Shown piece after piece: positions 1 to 12,570 of a stretch of DNA of 64,000 nucleotides. The translations under genes and the position numbers were made by a program. The notes under the pieces are model-generated. The model made no database searches, was not told where the DNA came from, and saw only the letters and a program-made list of their open reading frames with translations. The stretch is from Calliopsis andreniformis (lineage: Eukaryota; Arthropoda; Insecta; Hymenoptera; Andrenidae), in the NCBI RefSeq assembly GCF_051401765.1, contig NW_027480591.1:310001-374000 (forward strand). Reading direction: 5' to 3'. The stretch's first letter is position 1. Each line of letters begins with the position of its first letter.

Positions 1-115
1 ACAATCAAATCTCAATCCTCAAACGTCAATTCTCAACACTCAATCCTCAACACTCAGTCCCCTCTCTTCAATCCTCCATCCTCAAACCTCAATCCTCAAG
101 CGTCAATCCTCAATC
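1..115. repeat. Truncated module C tail at the window edge
   Basis: The first ~115 bases match the later part of module C: AATCAAATCTCAA, CAATTCTCAACACTCAATCC, CCTCTCTTCAATCCTCCATCC, then TCAAGCGTCAATCC. The core is missing because the window starts inside the module. This shows that the array continues leftward beyond the window. Confidence 0.75.
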
Positions 116-119
116 ATGG

Positions 120-345
120 ATCCTCAATCTTCAGCCCTCAGTCCTCTTAAATCAATTGTCAATCCTCAATCCTCAATAGAATATCCTCAATTCACAATTT
201 TCAATACTCAACCCCATTCTTCACTCTTCAAGTCTCAATCCACAAATATCAATTCTCATCACTCAACCATCAACACTCAGTCCTCAATCTTCAATCCTCA
301 TTCCTCAATCCTCAATCTTCAATCCTCAATACTGAATATTCAATC
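120..345. repeat. Dispersed ~225-bp duplication, copy 1 (partner at 1,103-1,329)
   Basis: This stretch and 1,103-1,329 share the same ordered variants: TCAGCCC, an AAATCAATTG core, AGAATATCC, then a tail reading CACAAATATC and ATTCTCATCAC. The offset is 983 bp, drifting to 984 after one extra base near 1,196. The 983-bp spacing equals 137 heptamers plus 4 hexamers, and four six-base monomers can be found between the copies (near 229, 393, 689 and 757). Confidence 0.8.
170..290. repeat. Module B, representative copy
   Basis: Module B is about 120 bp. It opens with an AGAATATC-(C/A)-TCAATTCACA core, followed by TTTTCAATACTCAA, CAAGTCTC, CACAAA(C/T)ATCAATTCTCAT and CACTCAACC. Other copies lie near 1,153, 5,036, 7,515, 9,953, 26,684, 27,386 and 57,224. 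Apart from one six-base monomer (CAAGTC) it keeps the heptamer register, so it is a block of diverged monomers rather than an insertion. Its information content is well above that of surrounding monomers, which makes it a useful landmark. No function is implied. Confidence 0.8.
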
Positions 346-1102
346 CTCAATCCTCAATCCTCAAACCTCAATCCTCAGCCCTCAGTCCTCATCCTCAATT
401 CTCAATTCTGAATCCTCAATCATCAATCCTCAATATTCAATCCTCAATAATCAATCTCCAATCCTAGATCCTCAATCCTCAATCCTCAATCCTCAACCTT
501 CAACCATCAATAATCAATCTCCAATCCTAGATCCTCAATCCTCAATCCTCAATCCTCAATCCTCAATCCTCATTCTTCAATCCTCAATACCCAATCCTCA
601 ATCTTCAATACTCAATCATCAATCCTCAATTCTCAATACTCAATGCTCAGTCCTCAGTCGTCAAACCTCAATCCCCGACACCCAGCACTCATCCTCAATC
701 CTCAGTCCTCAATCCTCAGTCCTCAGTCCTCAAACCTCAATCCTCCACCCTTAGACATCATCCTCAATCCTCAATCCTCAATCCTGAATCCTCAATCCTC
801 AATCGTCAATCCTCAATTCCCAATCCTCAATCTTCAATCCTCAATCCTCAATCCTCAATCCTCAAACCTCAATCCTCAATCTACAATCCTCAATACTCAA
901 TCTTCAATCCTCAATCCTCAATCCTCAATCCTCAATCCTCAATCCCCAATCCTCAATCTTCAATCATCAATACTCAATCTTCAATCCTCAATACTCTATC
1001 CTCAATCGTCAATCCTCAATCCTCAATCCTCAATCTTCGATGCTCAATCCTCAACCCTCAATCCTCATTCCTTAAACCTCAATCCCTAATCCTCAATCCT
1101 GA

Positions 1103-1329
1103 ATCCTCAATCTTCAGCCCTCAGTCCTCATAAATCAATTGTCAATCCTCAATCCTCAATAGAATATCCTCAATTCACAATTTTCAATACTAAATCTCCA
1201 TTCTTCACTCTTCAAGTCTCAATCCACAAATATCAATTCTCATCACTCATCCATCAACACTCAGTCCTCAATCTTCAATCCTCATTCCTCAATCCTCAAT
1301 CTTCAATCCTCAATACTGAATCTTCAATC
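1103..1329. repeat. Dispersed ~225-bp duplication, copy 2
   Basis: This is the partner of 120-345 and contains a module B core. It differs by scattered substitutions, such as the loss of CAACCCC in favour of AAATCTC after the core. The flanks are not obviously duplicated beyond this interval. Confidence 0.8.
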
Positions 1330-1566
1330 CTCAATCCTCAATCCTCAATCCTCAATCCTGAATCTTCAATCCTCAGTCCCCAATCCTCAATCTTCAATCC
1401 TCAATACTCAATCCTCAATCCTCAATCCTCAATACTCAGTCCTCAGTCCTCAAACCTCAATGCTCAATCCTCAATACCCTATCCTCAATCTTCAATACTC
1501 AATCCTCAATCCCCAATGCTCAATACCCAAGCATCAATTCACAATTATCAATACTCAATAGAATAC

Positions 1567-1580
1567 CCTGAATTCTCAGG
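1567..1580. repeat. Module A inverted repeat (variant, 5-bp arms)
   Basis: CCTGA-ATTC-TCAGG lies within TACCCTGAATTCTCAGGATT. The outer arm pairs are broken because the left arm reads ACC instead of ATC. This is the only module A copy in the left 17 kb. Confidence 0.75.
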
Positions 1581-4500
1581 ATTCAATACTCAAACCTCAA
1601 TCCGCAACCCTCAGCCCTCATCCTCCATCCTCAATCCTCAATCCTCAATCCTCAATCTTCAATCCTCAATACTCAATCTTCAATCACCAATCCTCAATCC
1701 TCAATCCTCACTCCTCAGTCCTCAGGCATCAATACTCAATCTTCAATACTCAATCCTCAATCCTCAATTCTCAATCCTCAATCCTCAACCTTCAACTCTC
1801 AATCCACAATCCTCAATGTTCAATCCTCAATACCCAATCCTTAATCTTCAATCCTCAATCCTCAATCTTCAATCCTCAATACTCAACCTTCAATTCTCAA
1901 TCCTCAATCCTCAATCCTCAATCCTCAACCTTCAATCCTCAATGCTCAGTCCTCAATCCTCAATCCTCAGTCCTCAATCCTCAATCCTCAATCCTCAAAC
2001 CTCAATCCTCAACCGTCAGTCCTCGTCCTCAATCCTCAAACCTCAATCCTCAAGCCTCAATATTCAATCATCAATACTCAATCTTCAATCCTCAATCCTC
2101 TATCCTCAATCCTCAATCCTCAATCCTCAATACTCAACACACAACCCTCAGCCATCAATCCTCAATACTCAACCATCAATCCTCAGTCCTCATACTCAAT
2201 TCTCAATTCTCAATTCTCAATCATCAGTCCTCAATCCTCAACCTTCAATCCTCAGTAATCAATCTCCAATCATAGATCCTCAATCCCCAAGCTTCAATCC
2301 TTAATCCTCAATCTTCAATCCTCAATCCCCAGTCCTCAATGTCCAATCCTCAATGCTCAATCTTCAATCCTCAATCCTCAGTCCTCAATCCACAATCCTC
2401 AATCATCAAACCTCAATCCTCAACCGTCCGCCCTCATCCTCCATCCTCCATCCTCAATCCTCAATCCTCAATCCTCAATTTTCAATCCTCAATACTCAAT
2501 CTTCAATCCACAATCCTCAAACCTCAATCCTCAATCCTCAACCCTCAGGCATCAATACTCAATCTTCAATACTCAATCCTCAATCCTCAATCCTCAATCC
2601 TCAATCCTCAATCCTTAATCCTCATTCCTCATTCCTCAAACCTCAATCCTCAACTGTCCGCCCTCATCCTCCATTCTCCATCCTCAATCCTCAATCCTCA
2701 ATCTTCAATCCTCAGTACTCAATCTTCAATCCTCAATCCTCAATCCTCAATCCTCAATCCTCAATCCTGAATCCTGAATCCTCAATCTTCAATCCTCAAC
2801 CCCCAATCCTCAATCTTCAATCCTCAATCCTCAATCATCAATGCTCAATCCTCAATCCTCAATCCTCAGGCCTCAAACATCAATATTCAACCCTCAGTCC
2901 TCGTCCTCAATACACAACCCTCAATCCTCAATCTTCAACCCTCAGTAATCAATCTCCAATCCTAGATCCTCAATCCCGAATCTTCAATCCTTAATCCTCA
3001 ATCTTCAATCCTCAATCCCCAGTCCTCAATCTCCAATCCTCAATGCTCAATCCTCAATCCTCAATCCTCAGTACTCATTCCTCAATCCTCAATCCCCAGG
3101 CATCAGTACTCAATCTTCAATCCTCTATCCTCAATCCTCAATCCTCAATCCACAATCCTGAACCTTCAATCCTCAATACTCAATCTTCAATCCTCAATCC
3201 TCAATTCTCAATCCTCAATCCTCAATCCTCAATCCTCAATATTCAATCCTCAATACTCAATCTTCAATCATCAATCCTCAATCCTCAATCCTCAGTCGTC
3301 AATCCTCAGTCATCAATCCTCAATCTTCAATTCTCAATCGTCAATCCTTAGTCCTCAATCCTCAATCCTCAATCCTCGTTCCTCAAACCTCAATCCACAA
3401 CCCTCAGCCGTCATACACAAATCTCAACTCTCAATCCTCAATCCTCAATCCTCAATCTTCAATCATCAGTAATCAATCTCCAATCCTACATCCTCAATCA
3501 CCAATCCTCAATCCTTAATCCTCAATCTTCAATCCTCAATCCCCAGTCCTCAATATTCAATCCTCAATTCTCAATCTTCAATCCTCAACCGTCAGTCCTC
3601 GTCCTCAATCCTCAACACTCAATCCTCAATCCTCAATCTTCAGTCCTCATACCCAATACTCAATACTCAATCCTCAATCCTCAATCCTCAATCTTCAATC
3701 CTCAACAATCAATATCCAATCCTAGATCCTCAATCCCCAATCTTCAATCATTGATCCTCAATCTTCAATCCTCAATCCCCAGTCCTCAATCTTCAATCCT
3801 CAATGCTCAATCCTCTATCCTCAACCGTCAGCCCTCGTCCTCCATCCTCAACACTCAATCCTCAATCCTCAATCTTCAATCATCAATACTCAAACTTCAA
3901 TCCTCAATACTCAATCCTCAATCGTCAATCATCAATCCCCAATCCTCAATCGTCAATGCTCAATCCTCAATCCTCAATCCTCAATCCTCAATCCTCAATC
4001 TTCAATCCTCGGTATTCAATCTTCAATCCTCAATCCTCAATCCTCAATCCTCAATCCTCAATCCTCAACCGTCAGTCCTCGTCCTCAATCCTCAAACCTC
4101 AATCCTCAATCCTCAATATTCAATCATCAATACTCAATCTTCAATCCTCAATCCTCAATCCTTAATCCTCAATCTTCAACCCTCAATCCTCAATCCTCAA
4201 TTCTCAATCCTCGATCTTCAACCCTCAATCCTCAATCCTCAATCCTCAATCCTGAATCTTCAATCCTCAATAATCAATCTTCAAACCCCAGTCCTCAATT
4301 CTCAATCCACAATCCTCAATGTTCAATCCTCAATACTCAATCTTCAATCTTCAATCCTCAATCCTCAATCCTCAATCCTCATTCTTCAATCCTCAATACC
4401 CAATCCTCAATCTTCAATCCTCTATCCTCAATTCATAATCCTCAATCCTCAATCCACAGACTTCAAGTATCAATACTCAATCCTCAGTCCTCGTCCTCAA

Positions 4501-5469
4501 TCCCCAACCCTCAATAATCAATCCTCAATCTTAATTCATCAATATTCAATCTTCAATCCTCAATCCTCAATCCTCAATCCTCAATCCTCAATCCTCAATC
4601 TTCAATCCTCAATCCTCAATCCTCAGTCCTCAATCCTCAACCCTCAATCCTCAATCCTCAATCTTCAATCCTCAATCCTCAATCCTCAATCCTCAATCCT
4701 CAATCTTTAATCCTCAATACTGAAACTTCAATCCCCAATCCTCAATCCTCAATCCTCAATCCTCATTCTTCAATCCTCAATACCCAGTCCTCAATCTTCA
4801 ATTCTCAATCCTCAATTCGCAATCCACAATCCTCAATCCTCAGACCTCAAGTATCAATACTCAACCCTCAGTCCTCGTCCTCAATACACAACCCTCAATC
4901 ATCAATCCTCAATCTTCAATACTCAATCCTCAATCCTCAATCCTCAGTCCTCAAACCTCAATCCTGAATCCTCAATACTGAATCCTCAATCTTCAGCCCT
5001 CAGTCTTCCACAATCAGTTGTCAATCCTCAATCCTCCATAGAATATCATCAATTCAAGCTTTCAATCCTCAATACTCAATCTGCAATCTTCAAATCTCTA
5101 TCCACAAACATCAATTCTCATAACTCACCCCTCAACACTCAGTCCCCAATCCTCAATATTCAATCCTCAATCCTCAATCCTCAATCCACAATCCTCAACC
5201 TTCAATCCTCAATACTCAATCTTCAATCCTCAATCCTCAATCCTCAATCCTCAATACTCAATCCTCAATCCTCAAAATTCAATCCTCAATACTCAATCTT
5301 CAATCATCAATCCTCAATCCTCAATCCTCAGTCGTCAATCCTCAGTCATCAACCCTCAATCTTCAATACTCAATCGTCAATCCTTAGTCCTCAATCCTGA
5401 ATCCTCAATATTCAACACTCAACCCTCAACCATAAATCATAAATGTTCAACAATCAATCCTCAATTCTC

Positions 5470-5630
5470 AATACTCAATAGAACATCCTGAATACTCATG
5501 GTTCAATACTCAATCCAGAACAATCAATAATCAAATCTCAAACCTCAAGCATCAATTCTCAACACTCAATCCTCAACACTCAGTCCTCTCTCTTCTATCC
5601 TACATACTCAACCCTCAATCCTCAAGCGTC
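5470..5630. repeat. Module C, representative copy
   Basis: Module C begins with GAACATCCTGAAT(T/A)CTCATGG, then TTCAATACTCAATCCA, an AATAATCAAATCTCAAACC stretch, CAAGCATCAATTCTCAACAC and a CTCTCTTCAATCCTACATCC tail. Further copies have their GAACATCC core at 51,671, 52,300, 58,390, 60,883 and 61,512. More diverged cores are at 18,491 and 35,518. A truncated tail is visible at 1-115. The five copies after 51 kb are close to each other, so this module was amplified recently at the right end. Confidence 0.8.
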
Positions 5631-6699
5631 AATCCTCAATACTCAATCCTCAACCCTCAATCCTCAATCCACAATCTTCATTCCTCAATACTCAATCCTC
5701 AATACTCAACCATCAATCCTCAATTCCCAATCTTCAATCTTCGATCCTCAATCCTCAATCCTCAATCCTCAATTATCAGGCATCAATACTCAATCTTCAA
5801 TATTCAATCCTCAATCCTCAATCCTCAATCCTCAATCCTCAACCCTCAATCCTCATTCCTCAAACCTCAACCCTCAACCCTCAGTCCTCAATCCTCAAAC
5901 CTCAATCCTCAATCTTCAATCCTCAATAATCAATATCCAATCCTAGATCCTCAATCCCCAATCTTCAATCATTGATCCCCAATCTTCAATCATCAATCCC
6001 CAGTCCTCAATCTTCAATCCTCAATGCTCAATCCTCAATCCTCAACCGCCGGTCCTCGACCTCAATCCTCAACACTCAATCCTCAATCCTGAATACTCAA
6101 TATTCAATCCTCAATACCCAATCCTCAATCTTCAATCCCCAACCTTCAATCACCAATTCTCAATCCTCAATCCACAATCCTCAGGCCTCAAACATCAATA
6201 TTCAACCCTCAGTCCTTGTCCTCAATCCATAACCCTCAATCCTCAATCCTCAATCTTCAATCATCAATATTCAACATTTAATCCTGAATCCTCAATCCTC
6301 AATCCTCAATCCTTAATCCTCAATCTTCAACCCTCAATCCTCAATCCTCAATCCACAATCCTCAATCTTCAATCCTCAATAATCAATCTCCAATCCTAGA
6401 TCCTCAATCCCCAATCTTCAATCCTTAATCCTCAATCTTCAATCCTCAATCCCCAGTAATCAATGTCCAATCCTCAATGCTCAATCCTCAATCCTCAATC
6501 CTCAGTCCTCAATCCTCAATCCTCAATCCTCAAACCTCAATCCTCAACCGTCCGTCCTCATCCTCCATCCTTCATCCTCAATCCTCAATCCTCAATCCTC
6601 AATTTTCAATCCTCAATACTCAATCTTCAATCCACAATCCTCAATCCTCAATCCTCAATCCTCAATCCTCAGGCATCAATACTCAATCCTCAATCGTCA

Positions 6700-8950
6700 A
6701 TCCTCAATCCCCAATCCTCAATCTTCAATGCTCAATCCTCAATCCTCAATCCTCAATCCTCAATCTTCAATCCTCAATTATCAATCTTCAAACCCCAGTC
6801 CTCAATTCTCAAACCTCAATCCACAATCCTCAGTCCTCAAACATCAATATTCAACCCTCAGTCCTCGTCCTCAATCCATAACCCTCAATCCTCAATCCTC
6901 AATCTTCAATCATCAATATTCAACATTTAATCCTCAATCCTCAATCCTCAATCCTCAATCCTCAATCTTCAACACTCAATCCTCAATCCTCAATCCTCAA
7001 TCCTCAATCCTCAATCTTCAATCCTCAATTATCAATCTTCAAACCCCAGTCCTCAATTCTCAATCCTCAATCCTCAATGTTCAATTCTCAATACTCAATC
7101 TTCAATCTTCAATCCTCAATCCTCAATCCTCAATCCTCATACTTCAATCCTCAATATCCAATCCTCAATCTTCAATCCTCTATCCTCAATTCATAATCCT
7201 CAATCCTCAATCCACAGACCTCAAGTATCAATACTCAATCCTCAGTCCTCGTCCTCAATACACAACCCTCAATCATCAATCCTCAATCTTCCTTCATCAA
7301 TATTCAACCTTCAATCCTCAATACGCAATCCTCAATGTTCAATCCTCAATACCCAATCCTCAATCTTCAATCCTCAATCCCCAATCCTCATTCCTCAATC
7401 CTCACTCCTCAATCCTCAATCCTCAGTCCTCAAACCTCAATCCTGAACCCTCAATCCTGAATCCTCAATCTTCAGCCCTCATTCCTCAACAATCAGTTGT
7501 CAATCCTCAATCCTCCAAAGAATATCATCAATTCACAGTTTTCAATACTCAATACTGAATCTGCAATCTTCAAGTCTCTGTCCACAAACATCAATCCTCA
7601 TCACTCAACCCCCAACACTCAGTCCCCAATCCTCAATATTCAATCCTCAATCCTCAATCCACAATCCTCAACCTTCAATCCTCAATCCTCAATCTTCAAT
7701 CATCAATAGTCCATCTTTCATCCTCAATCTTCAATCCTCAATCCCCAGTCCTCAATCTCCAATCCTCAATGCTCAATCCTCAATCCTCAATCCTCAGTCC
7801 TCAATCCTCAATCCTCAATCCTCAGGCATCAATACTCAATCTTCAATACTCATTCCTCAATCCTCAATCCTCAATCCTCAATCGTCAATCTTCAATCCTC
7901 CATAATCAATCTCTAATCCAAGATCCTCAATCCCCAATCTTCAATCCTTAATCCTCAATCTTCAATCCTCAATCCCCAGTCATCAGTCTTCAAACCTCAA
8001 TGCTCAATCCTCAATCCTCAACCGTCAGTCCTCGTCCTCAATCCTCAACACTCAATCCTCAATACTCAATCTTCAATCATCAATACTCAATCTTCAATCC
8101 TCAATACTCAATCCTCAATCGTCAATCCTCAATCCCCAAACCTCAATCTTCAATGCTCAATCCTGAATCCTCAAACCTCAATCCTCAATCCTCAATCTTC
8201 AATTCTCAGTAATCAATCTTCAATCCTCAATCCTCAATCCCCAATCCTCAATCCTCAATCCTCAATCCTGAATCCTCATCCTTCAATCCTCAATACCCAA
8301 TCCTCAATCTTCAATCCTCAATCCTTAATCATCAATTCTCAATACTCAATCCTCAATCCTCAGGCCTCAAACATCAATATTCCACCCTCAGAACTCGTCC
8401 TCAATCCACAACCCTCAATCCTCAATCCTCAATCTTCAATCATCAATAGTCAATCTTTAATCCTCAATCTTCAATCCTCAATCCTCAATCCTTAATCCTC
8501 AATCTTCAACCCTCAATCCTCAATCCTCAATCCTCAATCCTCATTCTTCAATCCTCAATAATCAATCTCCAATCCTAGATCCTCAATCCCCAATCTTCAA
8601 TCCTTAATCCTCAATCTTCAATCCTCAATCCCCAGTCCTCAATCTCCAATCCTCAATGCTCAATCCTCAATCCTCAATCCTCAGTCCTCAATCCTCAATC
8701 CTCAATCCTCAGGCATCAATACTCAATCTTCAATACTCAATCCTCAATCCTCAATCCTCAATCCTCAATCCTCAATCCTCAATCCTCAATCCTCAACCCT
8801 CAATCCTCATTCCTCAAACATCAATCCTCAACTCTCAGTCCTCATTCACAATTCTCAATTCTCAATCCTCAATCCTCAATCGTCAGTCTTCAATCCTCAA
8901 TAATCAATATCCAATCCAAGATCCTCAATCCCCAATCTTCAATCCTTAAA
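6700..8950. repeat. Older ~2.2-kb block, copy 1 (partner 9,150-11,550)
   Basis: The block shares an ordered series of variants with the following region. The offset is 2,422 bp near 6,728, 2,436 near 7,497, 2,534 near 7,769, and 2,624 from about 8,000 to 8,949. The stepwise growth in offset means that short groups of monomers were gained or lost after duplication. The copies differ by many substitutions, so this duplication predates the ones further right. It contains a module B at about 7,515. Confidence 0.75.
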
Positions 8951-9149
8951 CCTCAATCTTGAGTCCTCAATCCACAGTCATCAATCTTCAATCCTCAATG
9001 CTCAATCCTCAATCCTCAACCGTCAGCCCTCGTCCTCAATCCCCAACACTCAATCCCAATCCTCAATCTTCAATCATCAATACTCAATCTTCAATCCTCA
9101 ATACTCAATCCTCAATCGTCAATCCTCAATCCCCAATCCTCAATCTTCA

Positions 9150-11550
9150 ATGCTCAATCCTCAATCCTCAATCCTTAATCCTCAATCTTCAATCCTCAAT
9201 TATCAATCTTCAAACCCCAGTCCTCAATTCTCAATCCTCAATCCACAATCCTCAGTCCTCAAACATCAATATTCAACCCTCAGTCCTCGTCCTCAATCCA
9301 TAACCCTCAATCCTCAATCCTCAATCTTCAATCATCAATATTCAACATTTAATCCTCAATCCTCAATACCCAATCCTCAATCCTCAATCCTCAATCCTCA
9401 ATCCTCAATCTTCAACACTCAATCCTCAATCCTCAATCCTCAATCCTCAATCTTCAATCCTCAATTATCAATCTTCAAACCCCAGTCCTCAATTCTCAAT
9501 CCTCAATCCTCAATGTTCAATTCTCAATACTCAATCTTCAATCTTCAATCCTCAATCCTCAATCCTCAATCCTCATACTTCAATCCTCAATATCCAATCC
9601 TCAATCTTCAATCCTCTATCCTCAATTCATAATCCTCAATCCTCAATCCACAGACCTCAAGTATCAATACTCAATCCTCAGTCCTCGTCCTCAATACACA
9701 ACCCTCAACCATCAATCCTCAATCTTCCTTCATCAATATTCAACCTTCAATCCTCAATACACAATCCTCAATGTTCAGTCCTCAATACCCAATCCTCAAT
9801 CTTCAATTCTCAATCCTCAATCCTCAATCCTCAATCCTCAATCCTCAATCCTCAATCCTCAGTCCTCAAACCTCAATCCTGAACCCTCAATCCTGAATCC
9901 TCAATCTTCAGCCCTCATTCCTCAACAATCATTTGTCAATCCTCAATCCTCCAAAGAATATCATCAATTCACAGTTTTCAATACTCAATACTGAATCTGC
10001 AATCTTCAAGTCTCTGTCCACAAACATCAATTCTCATCACTCAACCCCCAACACTCAGTCCCCAATCCTCAATATTCAATCCTCAATCCTCAATCCACAA
10101 TCCTCAACCTTCAATCCTCAATCCTCTATCTTCAATCATCAATAGTCAATCTTTCATCCTCAATCTTCAATCCTCAATCCTCAATCCTTAATCCTCAATC
10201 TTCAACCCTCAATCCGCAATCCTCAATCCTCAATCCCCAATCTTCAATCCTTAATCCTCAATCTTCAATCCTCAATCCCCAGTCCTCAATCTCCAATCCT
10301 CAATGCTCAATCCTCAATTCTCAATCCTCAGTGCTCAATCCTCAATCCTCAAACCTCAGGCATCAATACTCAATCTTCAATACTCAATCCTCAATCCTCA
10401 ATCCTCAATCCTCAATCCTCAACACTCAATCCTCATTCCTCAAACCTCAATCCTCAACTCTCAGTCCTCATTCTCAATTCTCAATTCTCAATCCTCAATC
10501 CTTAATCGTCAATCTTCAATCCTCCATAATCAATCTCTAATCCAAGATCCTCAATCCCCAATCTTCAATCCTTAATCCTCAATCTTCAATCCTCAATCCC
10601 CAGTCATCAGTCTTCAAACCTCAATGCTCAATCCTCAATCCTCAACCGTCAGTCCTCGTCCTCAATCCTCAACACTCAATCCTCAATACTCAATCTTCAA
10701 TCATCAATACTCAATCTTCAATCCTCAATACTCAATCCTCAATCGTCAATCCTCAATCCCCAATCCTCAATCTTCAATGCTCAATCCTCAATCCTCAAAC
10801 CTCAATCCTCAATCCTCAATCTTCAATCCTCAGTAATCAATCTTCAATCCTCAATCCTCAATCCCCAATCCTCAATCCTCAATCCTCAATCCTGAATACT
10901 CATCCTTCAATCCTCAATACCCAATCCTCAATCTTCAATCCTCAATCCTTAATCATCAATTCTCAATACTCAATCCTCAATCCTCAGGCCTCAAACATCA
11001 ATATTCCACCCTCAGAACTCGTCCTCAATCCACAACCCTCAATCCTCAATCCTCAATCTTCAATCATCAATAGTCAATCTTTAATTCTCAATCTTCAATC
11101 CTCAATCCTCAATCCTTAATCCTCAATCTTCAACCCTCAATCCTCAATCCTCAATCCTCAATCCTCATTCTTCAATCCTCAATAATCAATCTCCAATCCT
11201 AGATCCTCAATCCCCAATCTTCAATCCTTAATCCTCAATCTTCAATCCTCAATCCCCAGTCCTCAATCTCCAATCCTCAATGCTCAATCCTCAATCCTCA
11301 ATCCTCAGTCCTCAATCCTCAATCCTCAATCCTCAGGCATCAATACTCAATCTTCAATACTCAATCCTCAATCCTCAATCCTCAATCCTCAATCCTCAAC
11401 CCTCAATCCTCATTCCTCAAACATCAATCATCAACTCTCAGTCCTCATTCTCAATTCTCAATCCTCAATCCTCAATCCTCAATCGTCAGTCTTCAATCCT
11501 CAATAATCAATCTCCAATCCAAGATCCTCAATCACCAATCTTCAATCCTT
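9150..11550. repeat. Older ~2.2-kb block, copy 2
   Basis: This is the partner of 6,700-8,950. Its right part (10,290-11,550) was later copied to 14,100-15,360, and the interval 9,720-11,700 to 27,154-29,150 (offset 17,433). It is therefore a source for at least two younger duplications. It carries a module B at about 9,953. Confidence 0.75.
11190..11300. repeat. AGATCC landmark module, representative
   Basis: This is a recurring module of about 100 bp. It reads CAATAATCAATCTCCAATCC, TAGATCC or AAGATCC, TCAATCCCCAATCTTCAATC, CTTAATCC, then CCAGTCCTCAATCTCC and TCAATGCTCAATCC. AGAT occurs at 8,577, 8,919, 10,545, 11,201, 11,522, 12,492, 12,813, 13,783, 14,356, 15,012, 15,333 and 16,303, with many more copies to the right. 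The spacings of 321, 342, 656 and 970 suggest multiples of about 323 bp (46 heptamers). Its ATG is why many open frames appear to start at the same sequence. Confidence 0.75.
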
Positions 11551-12570
11551 AACCCTCAATCTTGAGTCCTCAATCCCCAGTCACCAATCTTGAATCCTCA
11601 ATGCTCAATCCTCAATCCTCAACCGTCAGTCCTCGTCCTCAATCCTCAACACTCAATCCCCAATCCTCAATCTTCAATCATCAATACTCAATCTTCAATC
11701 CTCAATACTCAATCCTCAATCGTCAATCCTCAATCCCCAATCCTCAATCTTCAATGCTCAATCCTCAATCCTCAATCCTCAATCCTCAATCCTCAATCTT
11801 CAATCCTCAATACTCAATCTTCAATCCTCAATCCTCAATGCTCAATCCTCAATACTCAATCCTCAATCGTGAATCCTCAATCTTCAATCCTCAATACCCA
11901 ATCCTCAATCATCAATCCTCAATCTTCTATCATCAATTCTCAATCCTCAATCCACAGTCATCAGGCCTCAAACATCAATATTCAACCCTCAGTCCTCGTC
12001 CTCAATCCATAACCCTCAATCCTCAATCCTCAATCTTCAATCATCCATATTCAACATTTAATCCTCAATCCTCAATCCTCAATCCTCAATCCTCAATCCT
12101 CAATCCTCAATCCTCAACCTTCAACCCTCAATCCTCAATCCTCAATCCTCAATCCTCAATCTTCAATCCTCAATACTCAATCTTCAATCCTCAATCCTCA
12201 ATCCTCAATCCTCAATCCTCAATCCTCAATCCTCAATCCTCAATATTGAATCCTCAATACTCAATCTTCAATCATCAATCCTCAATCCTCAATCCTCAGT
12301 CCTCAATCCTCAGTCATCAATCCTCAATCTTCAATACTCAATCGTCAATCCTTAGTCCTCAATCCTCAATCCTCAATCCTCGTTCCTCAAACCTCAATCC
12401 TCAACTCTCAGTCCTCATTCTCAATTCTCAATTCTCAATCCTCAATCCTCAATCGTCAATCTTCAATCCTCCATAATCTATCTCCAATCCAAGATCCTCA
12501 ATCTCCAATCTTCAATCCTTAATACTCAATCTTCAATCCTCAATCCCCAGTCCTCAATCTCCAATCCTCA
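11280..12570. repeat. 1,291-bp higher-order repeat unit, copy 1
   Basis: This unit repeats in direct tandem at 12,571. I parse it as 185 monomers: 181 heptamers plus four hexamers (TCATTC near 11,446 and 12,416; TCGTCC near 11,634 and 11,996). 181x7 + 4x6 = 1,291, exactly the observed spacing. All four hexamers directly follow TCAGTCC. Within the unit, the AGATCC landmark recurs at 11,522 and 12,492, splitting it into 321 and 970 bp. Confidence 0.88.

Larger units (their letters stand above)
1..6700. repeat. Most diverged part of the satellite array
   Basis: Monomers here carry more private substitutions than in later regions, and I find no long, nearly identical partner elsewhere in the window. 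It contains modules B (about 170-290, 1,153-1,273, 5,036-5,150), C (about 5,470-5,630, and a truncated tail at 1-115) and A (1,567-1,580). Open frames here end mainly where TCAATCC has mutated to TTAATCC or TGAATCC. It holds no gene. I infer that it is older, or has escaped the recent copying seen after 10 kb. Confidence 0.7.

Noticed and set aside
5036..5150. tRNA or small structured RNA in the module B and C regions
   Set aside because: These are the most complex stretches, so I looked for clover-leaf or long stem structures. G is too rare on the + strand to build stems, and no conserved tRNA boxes are visible.
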